A stretch of 64,000 nt of DNA from Echinococcus granulosus (Eukaryota > Platyhelminthes > Cestoda > Cyclophyllidea > Taeniidae). This document shows, piece after piece, positions 34,567-50,700 of this stretch. Numbering within the stretch: position 1 is the stretch's first letter; each line of letters opens with the position of its first letter. Made by a program: the position numbers and the translations under genes. Below the pieces are notes generated by a model. It was not told where the DNA came from and did not search any database. It saw only the letters and a program-made list of their open reading frames with translations. The stretch is taken from NCBI RefSeq assembly GCF_000524195.1, contig NW_020170543.1, positions 13,335 to 77,334 on the forward strand, given 5' to 3'.

Positions 34567-37284
34567 GTGCCACAATCTTCATTTTAATGTGATATAACCA
34601 AGCATGGGTCGATTTGGGGTGACAAAAATGTGCAGCACTTCCCATCTGGCAATTGTAACTAATTGTAATGTGGAAAAAAAGAAAGACAAAACAAAATAAG
34701 ATAATCGAAACAATAGCCTTGCTGCACGATTGGGGAGATGAAATCTGAGCGCACGGAGAAAAAGAGCGAGAGAGAGAAGTTTTTGTGAGCACAACTGTGA
34801 ATGCCGAATGTTGGGTTATTTGAGACGTTATCATGCGCACTCACCTACACAAACGGAAACTCGCACGGTACAAACCTCCGCCCTATTTGATGTGATGATT
34901 TTGCTATTCCATCTCTCATCTAATGGCGGCTATATTAGCGAAGCTGCTCGGTGGGACTTGGTTTTGTCCACCCAGTGGTGCAGCATCTCTAGCAGTCTAG
35001 AGGTGGTTGTAAGGCAGGTGTGAGGTGACTTAAACGCAGGGAAAACCTGGGCGATGGTTGACAAAACACTCAACTTAAACAACCGTCTTTCTGTTTTACA
35101 GTTTTCCTTTTTTCTCCTCACCCAGGGAATGGGTTACCACAAAGTAGTCGTGGTGCTTTGAAAGGCACGCACGCAGGCGTGCATTTCTTGGTACTGCTAG
35201 AAAGCACTGTCCAGGGTTGTCTGCCTTGTGATCAACGCATTTATTTGATATTTGGGCTCGCTTAGTGCCACCAACAACGCAGGATGGATGGGGTCTGGAG
35301 AGAACCGTGCTGAAGAGATCGCGTAGTTATGATGCGGTACGATAGAGGTAAAAGATGCAGGGAAAGAGAAGTATGCCGACTCACACCTTCCCCCCTCCCC
35401 TCCCCTCCAAGCATTCATTCATCCATCCCATCCACCCCGTCTCCCCGTTGTGCATTAGCATAATAAAGGGGAGTCTCGCTCATTCCACGTGCACATCCCC
35501 TATACCCGTCTGATTGCGACCCAACCATACGATTATGCAGGATCTCGGCGATTAGCATACACTTACACAAACGCAAGCGGGTGTGAACACGATGCGATGG
35601 CCTCTATCGCCTTTGTGGCCCTTCACCACCACCGCCTCCTCCTCCCTCGCGCCCAACCCTGCACTGGGCTTCGAAGTGGTTGAGCCTCCAATGCATGAAG
35701 TTGATTCCAAGTAGTCTTCCACAATCCGGGTCAGGGGGACAAATCCTCGAGCAGGTGCACTCTACGGCGTAGTTCCTCAGATACATTCCAGAAGAGTTTG
35801 TTATTGTTATAAAGGAATCCAATGTAGAGTTGTTGGCAAATTTTACCAAAAAGAAAGAATTGCTGGATATGGAGCTAGTGAATCACAGAATGATCTGAAA
35901 GGCGGATAGTTGGTTCTTCAAACGTGACGATGCAATGGCGTCGTGATTGCACGAAACCCAAAGACACGAACCACTGCCGCCAGCCTAAGTTGTGAGAGGT
36001 GAAAATTATATCCACATTTTTAAAGCAATTTAAAAACTCTTTCATTAAATCGACTATAATGAAAAATACTATCACAATCTGTCGTGATGAGGCCTTTTAT
36101 AAAAGTTGCTTCAACACTGACAGGACGGTTTTTGACAGTCGCGTCCACTGGCCGCCACCTCCGACGATGACTCACTTGTTTGAGTCAGTGGGATTAAAGG
36201 TGGGGTCACGCCTAAAGTATTCCCCTCATAACTGGATGTGTCGCCCTTCCGGTTTGTAATAAACTTTAGCGCACCAAAACATTGCGGACTTTAGGGACCA
36301 GGGACTATTAAATGTAACGATGGCTGGCGCGTTCCTGTCACCTAAGTCGTTATTATAGACGACTGATGGAACACAAAAGGCAACATCAAGGCACTGTGGA
36401 ACCCGTTGATATAAGCATACATCACGATGGATCAGTAAAATCAGAAATCCATCTCCAAACGCTAAGGTAGAATGCCACTGACGCATCCACACCGAAGAGG
36501 TGGTGTGACTGTCGGCGTGACCGCTAATTCAGCCCACCGCATAGACTGTGGTGGGAGCAATCGATTGGCCTAAAGTACATCTGTGCCTCACGCACAAATG
36601 ACGTCGAGGCCCACCAAAAAATCGATATTATTGAATGAACAGTGGAGTGAGTGTCTCAACCACCGCCTACAACATTTGAGTAGAACTAAAGCCCAAACAA
36701 AGAAAACTAACAAACACGCTTACTTGTGGATAAACAAACTCCCACAGCTGCTAGAACACGAAAAGGCGAAGGTTTGAGCACGCATTTGGTGTTTTTTTTT
36801 CCAGTGGGAAAAAATGCCGTGCATAATTAGCAATCGAGAGGAAATGTTCAAGGACGCAATTCGCACTGTCTCGAACCACTTTCCTCGCCTAATCCTGGCA
36901 TTACCATCACATCTTGAGACGTGTGGTTTGCAAAATTAAAATTAACCGATTTAAAAGAGAACTATACAACCGTGAAGGAGAATTAAAGGGGAAGGATGGG
37001 GAGTAGGGTGCTAAAAGTTGTCTTCTTGGTGTTTTGTGGGAAGGAGGAGGAGGAGGGATTCAAGTAGTGCATGAACCGAGGTCGATGATGTGTTGGGACA
37101 GTAACCACCACCTCCCTCACATAGTGTATCACAACTATTAATAAAGTTATACAAAACCACAAAGTCAATCTTAGAAGATGAGGCGCGAATCAACCAACAA
37201 GGAAGAGATGGAGGAGGTGGGAGAAAAAGCAGTTGACAGCACATTGGCAAAATTGGCAACGTTTTTCCCCTCTACACCTCGGCG

Positions 37285-40363
<3,079 letters not shown>

Positions 40364-42047
40364 GTCATCGAGAAATAATAAGATTAGATAATGGCAAATT
40401 GATTTAAGTATCCAGAAATAACGAAAGCAACAAACATGCACAGCCACCACAAAAACTTTAAAAGGAGAACGACGTGTCTGGGATATATATTACCACGTTC
40501 GCTTGGTCTGGATAAACAAATAATGTCTGGAGAGGAGAAATTCACAGTCCATAAGGTACACTTAGGGCCTGAAAAAAGCTTAACAAAATGTAAAAAGAAA
40601 ACGGGTTGAACAAGTTTGTGGATTTGCTCAGTTAACTATAATATAATTTCGAGTAAGCTATGGCAAAATGAGGAAGCAAATTTATTTCCTTTCAAAAGTT
40701 TGATTTTAATGCTCATTTCAAAGGTAAATAGGCATTAAGAATCAGTGAGCCCTACTATGTGTTTGAAAGAAATCAGTTGCAGCCTTCAAATCATTTAGTT
40801 AATACGAAAAGCAAATTCGCCCTAAAATATTGCATTACCAAGTTGAATCTGTAAACTCGAGCTTTTATACAACGTAGAAGCAGTTCAGTCTTTAAATCGC
40901 ATTTTGTTCTTTCTCGGTATTATCCTTTTCAAGGATCATTTAACTTATGAATCACTTAAATGAAGTTAGATGGCTCCGTTCTGTACCTACCAGGGTTGTT
41001 GATGGACATATAATTTGACATCGTTCCTTCATTTGTCATATTCTAAATTATGAAAGATAAGCTTCATAGAGCATGTGGTGCTAAAAGGACGGACGGAATA
41101 GTGCTATTTTATTGCATTTAGCATGAAGCCTCCACTTTTCTCTTAACCTATCGGTTCAATTAATTGTAAAACTTGGTACAACCCATTATAAGGACAAACG
41201 GATTATTTGCTACCACGTTTATAGGCTGTTAGGCAATAAAGCTGCGGCTAGCTATTTGCGTATAATACTATCGAACGAACTACGCGACAGTTTAGCATTT
41301 TTCGTCGCTGGCCCATTTCGAATCAGTGGGATTTATCTTTCAGGCATTTGTTTGCTGCAAAGAGGTGGTTTTAACTTTTTTCGGAATATCTTTATTGCAA
41401 AAGTTAGTCGACTCATGTGGATTAATTGAAAGACCTAGTTTTTGTGGGCTATTCCAATTAGAGTGTAAGAGATTGGGTCTGCACGCTTAGTGTTTTTTGG
41501 TGTATTTGTAATCAAAGATTTCCTTTTGTCCCGCATGCTACTTCTGATTTATGTTAATGTCTTGACTAAAAGGCTTGCCGACGTCGATGTTTTATTGATC
41601 AAATACCTTATGAGTTAATCTGGGTGCCGTGTACCATTTAGTCTCCCCTAGCGCTCCCGTTGTTGTGGTCTATCTACTTATTAATTGCTGATTATCACCT
41701 CGTTGCATTTAATTATTTCTTCTGCCATTTTGGAAGCATGGTCCAGTTGTTTGTCTTTGACTTCTCTTTATTACCCTTGTGCTGTGGCACTAAAATAACC
41801 CTTAACGTTTTCAATTTGTTATGCAAAATAGAGCCCTGTATTTTGTAATTTGCTGTCATGTACAACCGTGATAAATACAACAAAATCATGACTCTCCTCT
41901 ATATCTAGTTTTATTCCACTGAACTCCTATGCAGCCACATTTACGCCAATATAAGCTTAGTGTTTTGGGTGTATGTCTTCCGTAGTGTGTGCTTATTATT
42001 CGTTCTGCTTAAAATAATTTTCTCCTCTTATCTAGCTATGTGCTTGA
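40364..42047. promoter_or_regulatory. Divergent intergenic region FOXJ1/MRPL21
   Basis: About 1.7 kb separates the two divergently transcribed starts and must contain both promoters. I see no distinctive motif that I can name. A pyrimidine tract ending CTTATCTAG at 42035 lies 12 bases before the MRPL21 start. Confidence 0.45.
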
Positions 42048-42820
42048 ATGCCAATGGCCATGTATAGCCGGTGTGGCCTTTTATTTAAATCTGGATTCCT
42101 TTCTTTGGTGAAAGCCGGTCAAAGCCAATCATTTTTGGTAGCCAATTCAAGAAATATCCACTTAAGTTTTAATACATTCGACTGGATCCGACGAAACACA
42201 CCCAGAAAACCCTATCGCTACAAAATTAACAAAATATACAGTGTTCTCGAAGAAGAGAAGTAAATCCCCATGCAATATTATTGCATTTCTAGAATTGCCA
42301 TTGATCCGGATAAGGATGTATTTAAAAATGGCCCATCAGAGGCAGACATCGAAGTCTATAATGGTATACTTTTCAGACTTTTCTGTTACTTCCCCGTCAG
42401 AGGTTCGTAAAAATGTAGCTGAATCTCTAGCCAAGAACGCCTCCCGATACTTCGCAGTCGTCCACTTCGCAGGAAAACAATTCAAAGTCACCAATAATGA
42501 CCTTATCTCTGTTAAAGCACCTCTCATTGAAGCCGAACCCGGTGAACTAATCCGTCTGGAGAAAATCTTACTTGCAGGAAATGCTGATTTCTCCATTGTC
42601 GGCAGACCCCTTCTTCCAAGGAATAATGTTCTAGTCACAGCCATGGTAGTCGAAAAAACCTTGCGGCACCCCTCACTCTGGTACCAATTCCATCGGAGAA
42701 GACGGCACCGGGTAATGAGAGGTAAGCACCCCACGCTTCCTCAACCCTCCCTTTCACCTAGTGTACCAAGACAATCTGGTAACTTTACGCATCGTGGATG
42801 TAGCCATAAAGAATGTCTAG
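42048..42820 (+). CDS. MRPL21: Mitochondrial ribosomal protein L21 (bL21m)
   Basis: A component of the large mitochondrial ribosomal subunit. Exons: 42048-42259, 42293-42363, 42401-42721, 42762-42820, joined by introns of 33, 37 and 40 bases; phases match and the product is 220 residues, close to the human protein. The N-terminus is basic and Ser-rich (MAMYSRCGLLFKSGF), consistent with a mitochondrial targeting sequence. The L21 core follows: RYFAVVHFAGKQFKVTNND, LIRLEKILLAG, FSIVGRPLLPR and VVEKT, then the basic HRRRRHRVMR and the C-terminal strand LRIVDVAIKNV. Read without splicing, the reading frame breaks in exon 1, so the tiny introns are needed. Of two ATGs two codons apart, I use 42048. 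A short out-of-frame ATG at 42038 precedes it. ATTAAA at 42958-42963 is the first likely poly(A) signal. Confidence 0.94.
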
Positions 42821-42922
42821 TTCTTATGAAATGCCCTTTTTGAGATTGTTTTCCTTCTAAACGGACATGGAGCAGCATTTTCTTCGATTTCAAGGCGGAC
42901 AGGCCGCTTGCTTTACTGAAGA

Positions 42923-42928
42923 TTTATT
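42923..42928 (-). terminator. Poly(A) signal AATAAA of SAP18
   Basis: TTTATT on the plus strand gives AATAAA on the minus strand, 31 bases after the SAP18 stop codon. This is the expected position for a very short 3' UTR. Confidence 0.65.
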
Positions 42929-42957
42929 AGTTGAAAATGCAACTGTACAAGGATGGA

Positions 42958-42963
42958 ATTAAA
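42958..42963 (+). terminator. Candidate poly(A) signal ATTAAA of MRPL21
   Basis: The first AATAAA-like hexamer after the MRPL21 stop (138 bases downstream). It overlaps the SAP18 stop codon on the other strand, so MRPL21 cleavage would fall inside SAP18 exon 3. Confidence 0.5.
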
Positions 42964-43932
42964 AACGTATGGCCTCGCTCCTGTCGTGTGTTCGTCTGTT
43001 GTAATTTGTGCGATTACCTTCCTCACCTAGTGAGCCACGCATTTCGTCAAAGGTAGAAATCGCGACGTCCAAGTAGTCACCGATCTGAAAAAGAGAGTAA
43101 AGCGGTGAAGCAGTGTATCGTAAGACCAAGGAAACGCCTTTTGCTCGTTTTGGTATACTTGGAAGTGTTTAGACTCAAGAGTAACGTCGCCATCACCAGT
43201 TACGTCCTTCTCTTCTTCATCGTTGATTACCCTAGGGTGAATGATGTAAGAGCCCAAATCTCTTTTGCGATACGAGCCGCGCTGAATAGGATCTGGGTAG
43301 ATAGATGCGAAGTGGAAGCGGGTAGTTCGGCCCAGTCGTAGGGGTTGTCTTCTGTTTGTAATGGGTCCCCCTGGCAGCGTTTTTACGGCGTACAGCACTT
43401 CATGGGATAGATCCTTCAAGTTAACGTCCAACCTGTTTAGATGTAAAGGGGGGAACTAAAGCTCTGCCACAAAGGGATTACAGTTCTAATTAGGGATGCT
43501 TTGTTCTTACCAAGTGTTGATATGCAGCTCAGATGGTGGGAATTTACCACTAGAGAAAGAAGACAGCGGTGTGTGTCGACCATCGGTAGAATAAAAGACT
43601 CGCACGAGAATGGGGCAAACTGTTCTTCTATCAATTGATGGCTTGGGAGAAGTAGCACTAGGGACGACGACAATACTTGACCTCTGGCGTTTGGCGACTG
43701 AATCACGATCCGAGGTGTCACCGTTCTTCAAAACGTCTTTCATGGTGCGGGCGACAAAGTTGCTGCCAGGTTGATCAAGCGAGGTAGAGGGTTTGCGTTT
43801 GAGGAAAACACGACGGGTTTCCGGGACTGGCCCAGTGGTTGCCGGAGGTAATGGGGACACATTTTGTCTACCATGACGAACTCGGCGAGAATCAGGCGAA
43901 ACATCCCATTTGGCAGTGTAGGTAACAGACAT
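42959..43932 (-). CDS. SAP18: SAP18, Sin3-associated / ASAP-complex protein
   Basis: SAP18 is a ubiquitin-like-fold protein of the Sin3-HDAC co-repressor and of the ASAP complex (with ACIN1 and RNPS1) on spliced RNA. Exons in coding order: 43932-43511, 43432-43159, 43084-42959; phases match, giving 273 residues against about 153 in human. The core starts near residue 106: CPILVRVFYSTDGRH, FPPSELHINTW, LKDLSHEVLYAV, RFHFASIYPD, GSYRKRDLGSYI, ESKHFQ joined to IGDYLDVAI. About 80 extra residues at the N-terminus, basic and Ser/Pro-rich with a KRQR cluster, are not seen in vertebrate SAP18. A second donor, CTAG followed by GTGAGG, lies in the last exon (about 43030) and could give another C-terminus. 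An acceptor-like CCCTAG ends 4 bases before the ATG. Confidence 0.93.
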
Positions 43933-44787
43933 TATTCTAGGGCTGGTTTAAGCACACAAATGACACATTAATGTGAAGTACGAGTGCAACAATGACAACT
44001 GAATATAGGATATGCTGAGTCGTCCAAATGAATCCAAGTTAAGAGGTCAAAAAGTACGTTCAGAGTTACACAGATCCAACTCCCTAATAAATAGCAAAAT
44101 CTTCGAAAACAGTAAGTAAATCCTAGAGCTCAAATTAACTAATAATAGTCGCAAATGACTAAACCATGTACGCTTACAAAAGAACTCCTAAAAGCATTAA
44201 AATCAAACGAATGCAGAGAACGACTATACTACCATCAAATAATTTGAGCACTTAAGATCAGGGCTAGCCAAAGATATATTGCGGACTCTTCCAAAACCAA
44301 CCAATTAAATAAAGAGGAAGGGTAACCAAATAGAAGCTAGGCGAAACTACACATGGGATTTGGCACAGTCGGGAGTTGGGGTGTTGGGGAACCGAAGCAG
44401 GCTTTGTTATCTGAAATGGTAAAAGAGAAAAAGAAGTCAAACGTGTCAAATGAAGCCAATATAGGAAGAAGATCAAAAAATGCCTTTAACTTATTTTTTT
44501 AAAAGACATCCCTTATTCGTTTATTGCAAAAACTTTGGGATCTATAAATATTTGCAACAGCATCTACAATAATTCTGTTTCTTAACTATTTTTCAATATC
44601 ATTTGAGCTGTTTTTTAGCTCGTGGCATTTAATTAAGCTCCTTTGCTTTTAATCCTATTTACTTTATGCAATAGAAAGGATTGCTGTTGTGAATAATTTT
44701 TCCATATTTTCGTTTTAACCGATCGAAAATGACCAAAGATTTATTAGGTCAAATTTGATAATATGGCGAGAATTCAAAGCAAACACG
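43933..44787. promoter_or_regulatory. Divergent intergenic region SAP18/cadherin
   Basis: About 855 bases between two divergent start codons. No exon or repeat is recognised; it must contain the SAP18 promoter and at least the proximal 5' region of the cadherin. Confidence 0.45.
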
Positions 44788-47700
44788 ATGCTCAAAATTG
44801 TTCACTTTCTCATCTTTAGCGCTACTTTTGCTTTATCTGACTTTCAAAATCAAATATCTCTGTATGTGCCTGAAACTAGTCGAGGCGTCTTATTGCACTT
44901 GAAAAACTACGTTAATTTTTCGACGCTTCAATGCGTACCTCTTGGCGACTATGCTAATAATCCTGTGTATGTTTCCACAACAACATGCCAGCTTCGCGTT
45001 AAAAGTAATGCGCTACTTGATTACGAAAGTCAGTCTTTCTTTACCATCGGTGTTAAAGTTTTCTCTCACGGTAAATTGTCCGGTATGAATTTGTTTTTTA
45101 ATGTTTATTAATGCAACTAATGCAATTATGTAGTTTAAACCAATTAATTGGAGTACAATTGCAAAACCAAAACTAATTTTACTGCTACTTGTTCTTTTAT
45201 TCTTTTTATTATTAGTTTTCAACGTTCACTATTGTGTGAAATCGCCTTCTTTCCGTACCAGTATTAGCATTTTAATCACTATAATATTTTTCTTTAATTT
45301 TAGACTCTTATAGGACAAATGAATTTTCCATTGCCGTGCATTTGCTTGACGTAAATGATGAGCCACCTGTCTTTGTCCCATTTTGGCCAAATTATCCCTC
45401 TTCAATGGCAAAAGCTGTATTAGCTGAAGAATCAAAAACTGGACCTGGTACAAGGGTGTTTAAAGCCGAGGCAACTGATGCCGATTCTAATGCAGTACTA
45501 GAATACCAATGGACTCCTGGACTTGGAGCATCATCGACCGACCGTTTCTATATTTCGCCAACTTCCGTATGCCCTTCTTAATTTTTAACTTAAGGCGGGA
45601 CATTTTTGGTCAACAAAAGTTTTTATTTAACTTTTTGGGTTTATTGCATAAGAAACAATGGCCAATGACACTTTTGTTAGGTTAGTCATTTCTTAAAGCA
45701 GTCTTTGAGGTTATTTCATACTTTGACTGACAGCAACTGTTGTGCTACACTCAAGCAAATGGTGACATTTAATCGAAGTTTGGGTGCATTAAATAACAAA
45801 CCACTTTAAAGGCTCTTTGCCTCTACGTTGTGCACGAAAAGCCTTCCTTTTCTTTAGATAATTTTTTGACACTTCTTTTGCTAATGCTGATCATGATCAT
45901 AAACTTAGTATTTCAATAAGTCTGATCTTAACAGAATTTTGCCTCAGGGTGTAGGTCTACCGCTCCATGAATAATATTTTTCTAGCCATCGTAGAATGCT
46001 GGCAGACGATCCTTTACGATTTTAGACAATCCAAATTCTATTGTAAATATCTACCAACGTTGTTGTCAAAGCTTTAACGGAGCATTCACTTAACGTCAAA
46101 CACTTTCATGACTTTTTTAAAGATCGAGACGGCAGGAAAGTGATGATTAACGTTGAATTGCCATGCCCATCGGAGGTGCGTGTTGGGACAGGTTTGCGTG
46201 AGCAAAGTACTCACAATCTACTGCCAAACATCGTTGGCGTGCAGATGGCACTACACCAAATTGCATGTATTTTATAGGACGGTCACTTTGACTCACCAAT
46301 TATACTTCAAGAGTTCTTGACTGTGTTTCATAGTGTCATTTGTGAAAGTGTTAAAGAATTGCAAAGAAACCCACTTCAAATGGCTGTGAAATGTGGAACA
46401 AAGGATGCCCGCTGTGTGATGACATCTAGGTACCCCGTAAAATTTAGAGGTGGAGTGAGAAGTTGGAACATCATTAAGGTGTGAATTTTCAGTCAAGCTC
46501 ACTGACCACTGTTGATGTCAAAAGGGAAAAAGACAATTTAAAGGTATTATAAACCACAGGACTGAGCATTGTAGAACCATTTGGAAAGGCGTAGCACCTG
46601 AGTTCTCCCCGATGTTTGCAAAGAACTGAATTGTGGATGTAATGCAGTGCCCCGAGTCATTCCTGGGAGATGAAATAAGGTATTGCTGGTCTAGAAGAGG
46701 GGTGGTAGAGCTATAGACACAAGTGGATACTCATGCCACCTCCGAAAGCTGAATAGCTCTCGTGGTTGAATACATGACTACAGGATATCTGTCCCTTAAA
46801 TTACAATGGACCAACAAACTTTCGACAGAATTGACAACAGCCGAATGGTATGGCACCACAGTGACGGAGGAGTCCATGTAGTCAGCGACGTCAGTATGAG
46901 AACAACCAAACGTTCTTCTTTCTTCTTTAAGGGAGTTATTACAACAGTGGGGAAGGCTCTGTTTCCCGAGAACCATGTATACAGATTGAGCATTCGAGTT
47001 GTGGATTTGAATGCGGTCAAACCGGAGACGAGTTTTGCTGACATGCTACTATGGGTCTACACCTCCTACCAACCCGTGGTCTTCCCAGCGCCCATCTTTC
47101 AGTTCAACTACTCGGAGGAATTACCGCCTGAAACCATGTAATTCCAAATACTAGTTCGGTGATAACTCATCGTGAAGTTAGGCTTGACTCATGCACCAAC
47201 CGGTCGTGTCTTGGACCAACTGGGTGTGACAAATGCCACTATTGTCAGCCGTAATTTTAGCGGTTATCACACATGTCAGTACATGTAGATTTTGCACTTC
47301 GAGGGTGTACATCACTCGAAGATGTGGAAGTTTTTAACGCATCATTTAAATATCTCGCGCTTCCACGCACAAAGTCACCACTGCTTGTCGTCGGAACTGG
47401 TCGGTGACTGGCTAATGGACACACAAGGTGGTTGCAGTCTAGCCTCTAAATTGCATTTGGTTGGCTTCGACCTTATAGCGATTACTAGTACGCCCAAAGT
47501 CTGTCTGCAGTTGATATTGGTCGGGCAGGTGAGTTGGACGGCAGCGAGATGTTCCAGAATGTCTATAAATTGGTCATGAATCGTCTATAACATCAAAACA
47601 GAAGAGTTTTCTGCGATTACGGACACTTCTGGCCGTAAAGGCTAGCTAAATGTGGACGTAGGTTTCCATTTGAAAAACTGTAGTATGTGAGCCTTTACAG

Positions 47701-50700
47701 AAGTGAGATGTTTCAAATCGTCCATCCACGTGCTACGCTTCACCTCCCTAACTACTTTAAAAGTATTACTTTTGACCATTTTTTTAAAGAGTGGGCTATG
47801 TTCCCGCGCGCTCATTGAATTCTCTTGACGAAAATATCACCTTTACCGTGCTTCGAGGACCCGATCCCTCGAAGGAGCCTATTCGAATTAACAATGGCGG
47901 CGACGGTCGGATCACCACTAAACGGCACTATGATTACGAGCTCATACTCGATCACTCCTGGAGTTATCTCATAGAGGCGCATGTCCCTAGTGGTTTCTCT
48001 GCCACCGCTTTGGTAAGTTAAATCGCATAAATTTGTAGATTTTACTCTTCAAAATCTATGAGTGCTACTTTAAATTTATAAGTAGCGTAAGCACACTCCC
48101 ATTAAAACTTTTTTGTGAGCAATCACCACTAATCCTCTGATTGTGATTTCACCTGAATTTGTTTTTTTGAAGATGGTGGTCAATATCATTGACACGGATG
48201 ACAATCCTCCATTTTTCGAGTTGGTGGAATATCAATCAGCACCCATTCTTGAAACCGTCCAAATTGGAAGTGTTGTTCTTGAAGGTAAATTTGGCGACTT
48301 CTTAAAGGCTAAAGTGGTTCTGTAGCGCTTCTGAAGACGACCAAAGACCATATAAAATTAGAACTTTGTTTAGTTTGTTGCTAGTTCTTTTAAGTAAATG
48401 GCTAGCGCATGCCTACAAAAGTATGTAGCATCCCGGAACCTCCCTAAAGGCGTAATAAAGCGTATCCGTGCGGAAGAATGGTTTATGCTCAGTATATGGA
48501 GAAGCCGGGAGAGTTTAAGACTACATCCAAACACAAATAGCAAAGCTATTTGTTTATCTTATGCTTCCGGAAATGACCTCCGTCTCTCCCTCCGTTATGG
48601 ACAATCACAGGAAAAGCGATGGAGTTGGTCCATGGGCAGGAGGCTACCTGGTGGTTATAGTGAAATCTTGGGATTTAGTTTGAGTTTCAGACTATTGTAT
48701 CCTCTCTAGGATGGAACGCATTAAAGATAGCCTGATTCAGGAGACAGTGCTTGAGACTGCGCGATGTTCCACAGCAAGCATATTCTGGAAACCAATTGCT
48801 TTTTTTCAGTAGCTTCTGCTTTGCGTGATTTGATTTTAAAGACCATATAGCAAGCATTCCTCTACTCTTAATTTCACTTCGTTGAGAACCTGTTCTTCAC
48901 TATCAGTGGTATGCCAAAAGTTGCAGTCTTTACGGAGTCCCTGGCTATTCAGCCGTCCACGGCGGATGGCAACAAAGTCAAAAGTTTTGTCCCTGAGGAT
49001 TGAATACACTTGCTTCTTCTCTTCTTTGAAGACACTGTGATATGCAATAGTACGAGTCAACGCTTATTATCAATGCGTGGAAAGGCTAGAAGGCTGTAGT
49101 CATGATCACTATGTCTCACCGTCAAGAGGGTGGAAGGGCCCACTGACTGAATGGTCAGTGCAGTTGAGTATCTACCTAAATCAGACTAGAGTTGGTCATT
49201 GTCAAGATGCTATACTTTAGTTAAAAGTACCGATGACATTTCTAGTGACCCCTGGTGATCGAGACACACTACCCGCCAACAGAGTGTATCAGTACAGGCT
49301 TCAAGGAGCCGAAGCCGTGAATTTTCGTGTAGTGGCAACTTCCAAAGGTTCAGCACAAATCGAGACATTTGCGTGAGTTCCCATTTCTCCTTCCAATGCT
49401 TTTTAAGCATCCAGTTTTTAATGATATCTTTTCGTTGTGCTGCATAGACCGCTGAGTTTTGCTGCCCTTCCAATCGGTCGACCCTTCTACGAGTTTGAGT
49501 TGATCGCCTCGGACGCAAGCTCGAGCGCCAGCACCCTGATTCGTGTGATGGTTCAAAACGCCAATGTCAATCCTCCCGTCATTATTCCCCTACCACGATT
49601 GAAAATCTTCCGCCAGCAGATTGCCAAGGCCTATCCTTTTGCCCAAGTTGCTGCTACTGACGAAGACGGTGGAAATGTGAGCTTCTTCTTTGTGGACACG
49701 GGTTAGTTTTTGTGGCTCAAGTGAAGTTAAAACTTCTTTTAGACATGTAGCACAAAAAAAGACCTTTAAAATTTTGAATTTCAGTTACCAATCGGCCGCT
49801 GATCGAAATGGGTCCTTTCAGAATCGAAACTAACACAGGAAAGATCTTGTTGATTCGTGAACCTCAACTCATGAACTACACCCTACCGGTTGGAGCGGCA
49901 GATGATGGAACGTGTCCAGGCTGTCCACAGCCTGGAACCAGTTTGGAGAGTAAAACTATGGAGATTAATGTTGAGGTGGTGGATAAAAATCTTGTGGCGC
50001 CTCAATTTACTCAGTGCCCAGCCACAATGACGCTTGAGGAGTTGGCACCGGCTGAAACTATCATTGGATCGGTTAGTTTGACCGAATTTGTTAAAATGTT
50101 GATTTGCATCCCTTAAATTTTGTTTTTTTTTTAATAGGTTGCAGCAACGGACACGGATAATCCGGATCTCGCGGCAATACGCCTCCGGTATGAACTGATC
50201 GGCAATACGGTATTCGCAAGACCGCACCTCTACCTTCAAATTGTCCAAAATAATGGCTCAATTTACAATGTCAAGCCATTACTGCGAACCGCTGATCAAT
50301 TTGGTGGAGTATTGCCCGATCAACTCTACTTCACAGTGGCTGTCTACGACTGGGGTGGGTCTCTGTTGGCTTGGGTTTAAAGAGAGCTAACACGGCAACA
50401 TTATCTCGTGGAATTTGGTGTTACATTTACAGGCGTGCCCGAGCTCAAATCGTTGTGCAATTTCCGTTTGGAGATCGTGGATATTAACAACTACCCTCCT
50501 CAATTCGATCCCACCAGTTACACCGCGTTTGTTCAGCGATTTTACGACTTCAGTCAGTATCCTCTAAGCCCCATCCTCCAAGTGGTTGCAGTTGACTTGG
50601 ATCAACCCGACACCCTCAATGCGCAAATTCTGTACGAATTCGCTTCACTCGACTTGACCTTCTTCGCTATTAATCAATCTACCGGCGAAATCTCCGTGAC

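Larger units (their letters stand above)
30473..37284. other. Intergenic region between kinase and FOXJ1
   Basis: The left end is the kinase 3' UTR (pyrimidine-rich CTCCCTCCTCCTCC at about 30490) and the right end the FOXJ1 3' UTR. Three solo terminal repeats of the TRIM family lie at 31.6, 32.3 and 34.5 kb. I recognise no protein-coding exon. The open frames at 32647-32946 and 35489-35683 have no family resemblance. Confidence 0.6.

Noticed and set aside
42336..42734. 132-codon minus-strand frame over MRPL21
   Set aside because: A shadow of the L21 exons; the plus strand encodes the recognised protein.
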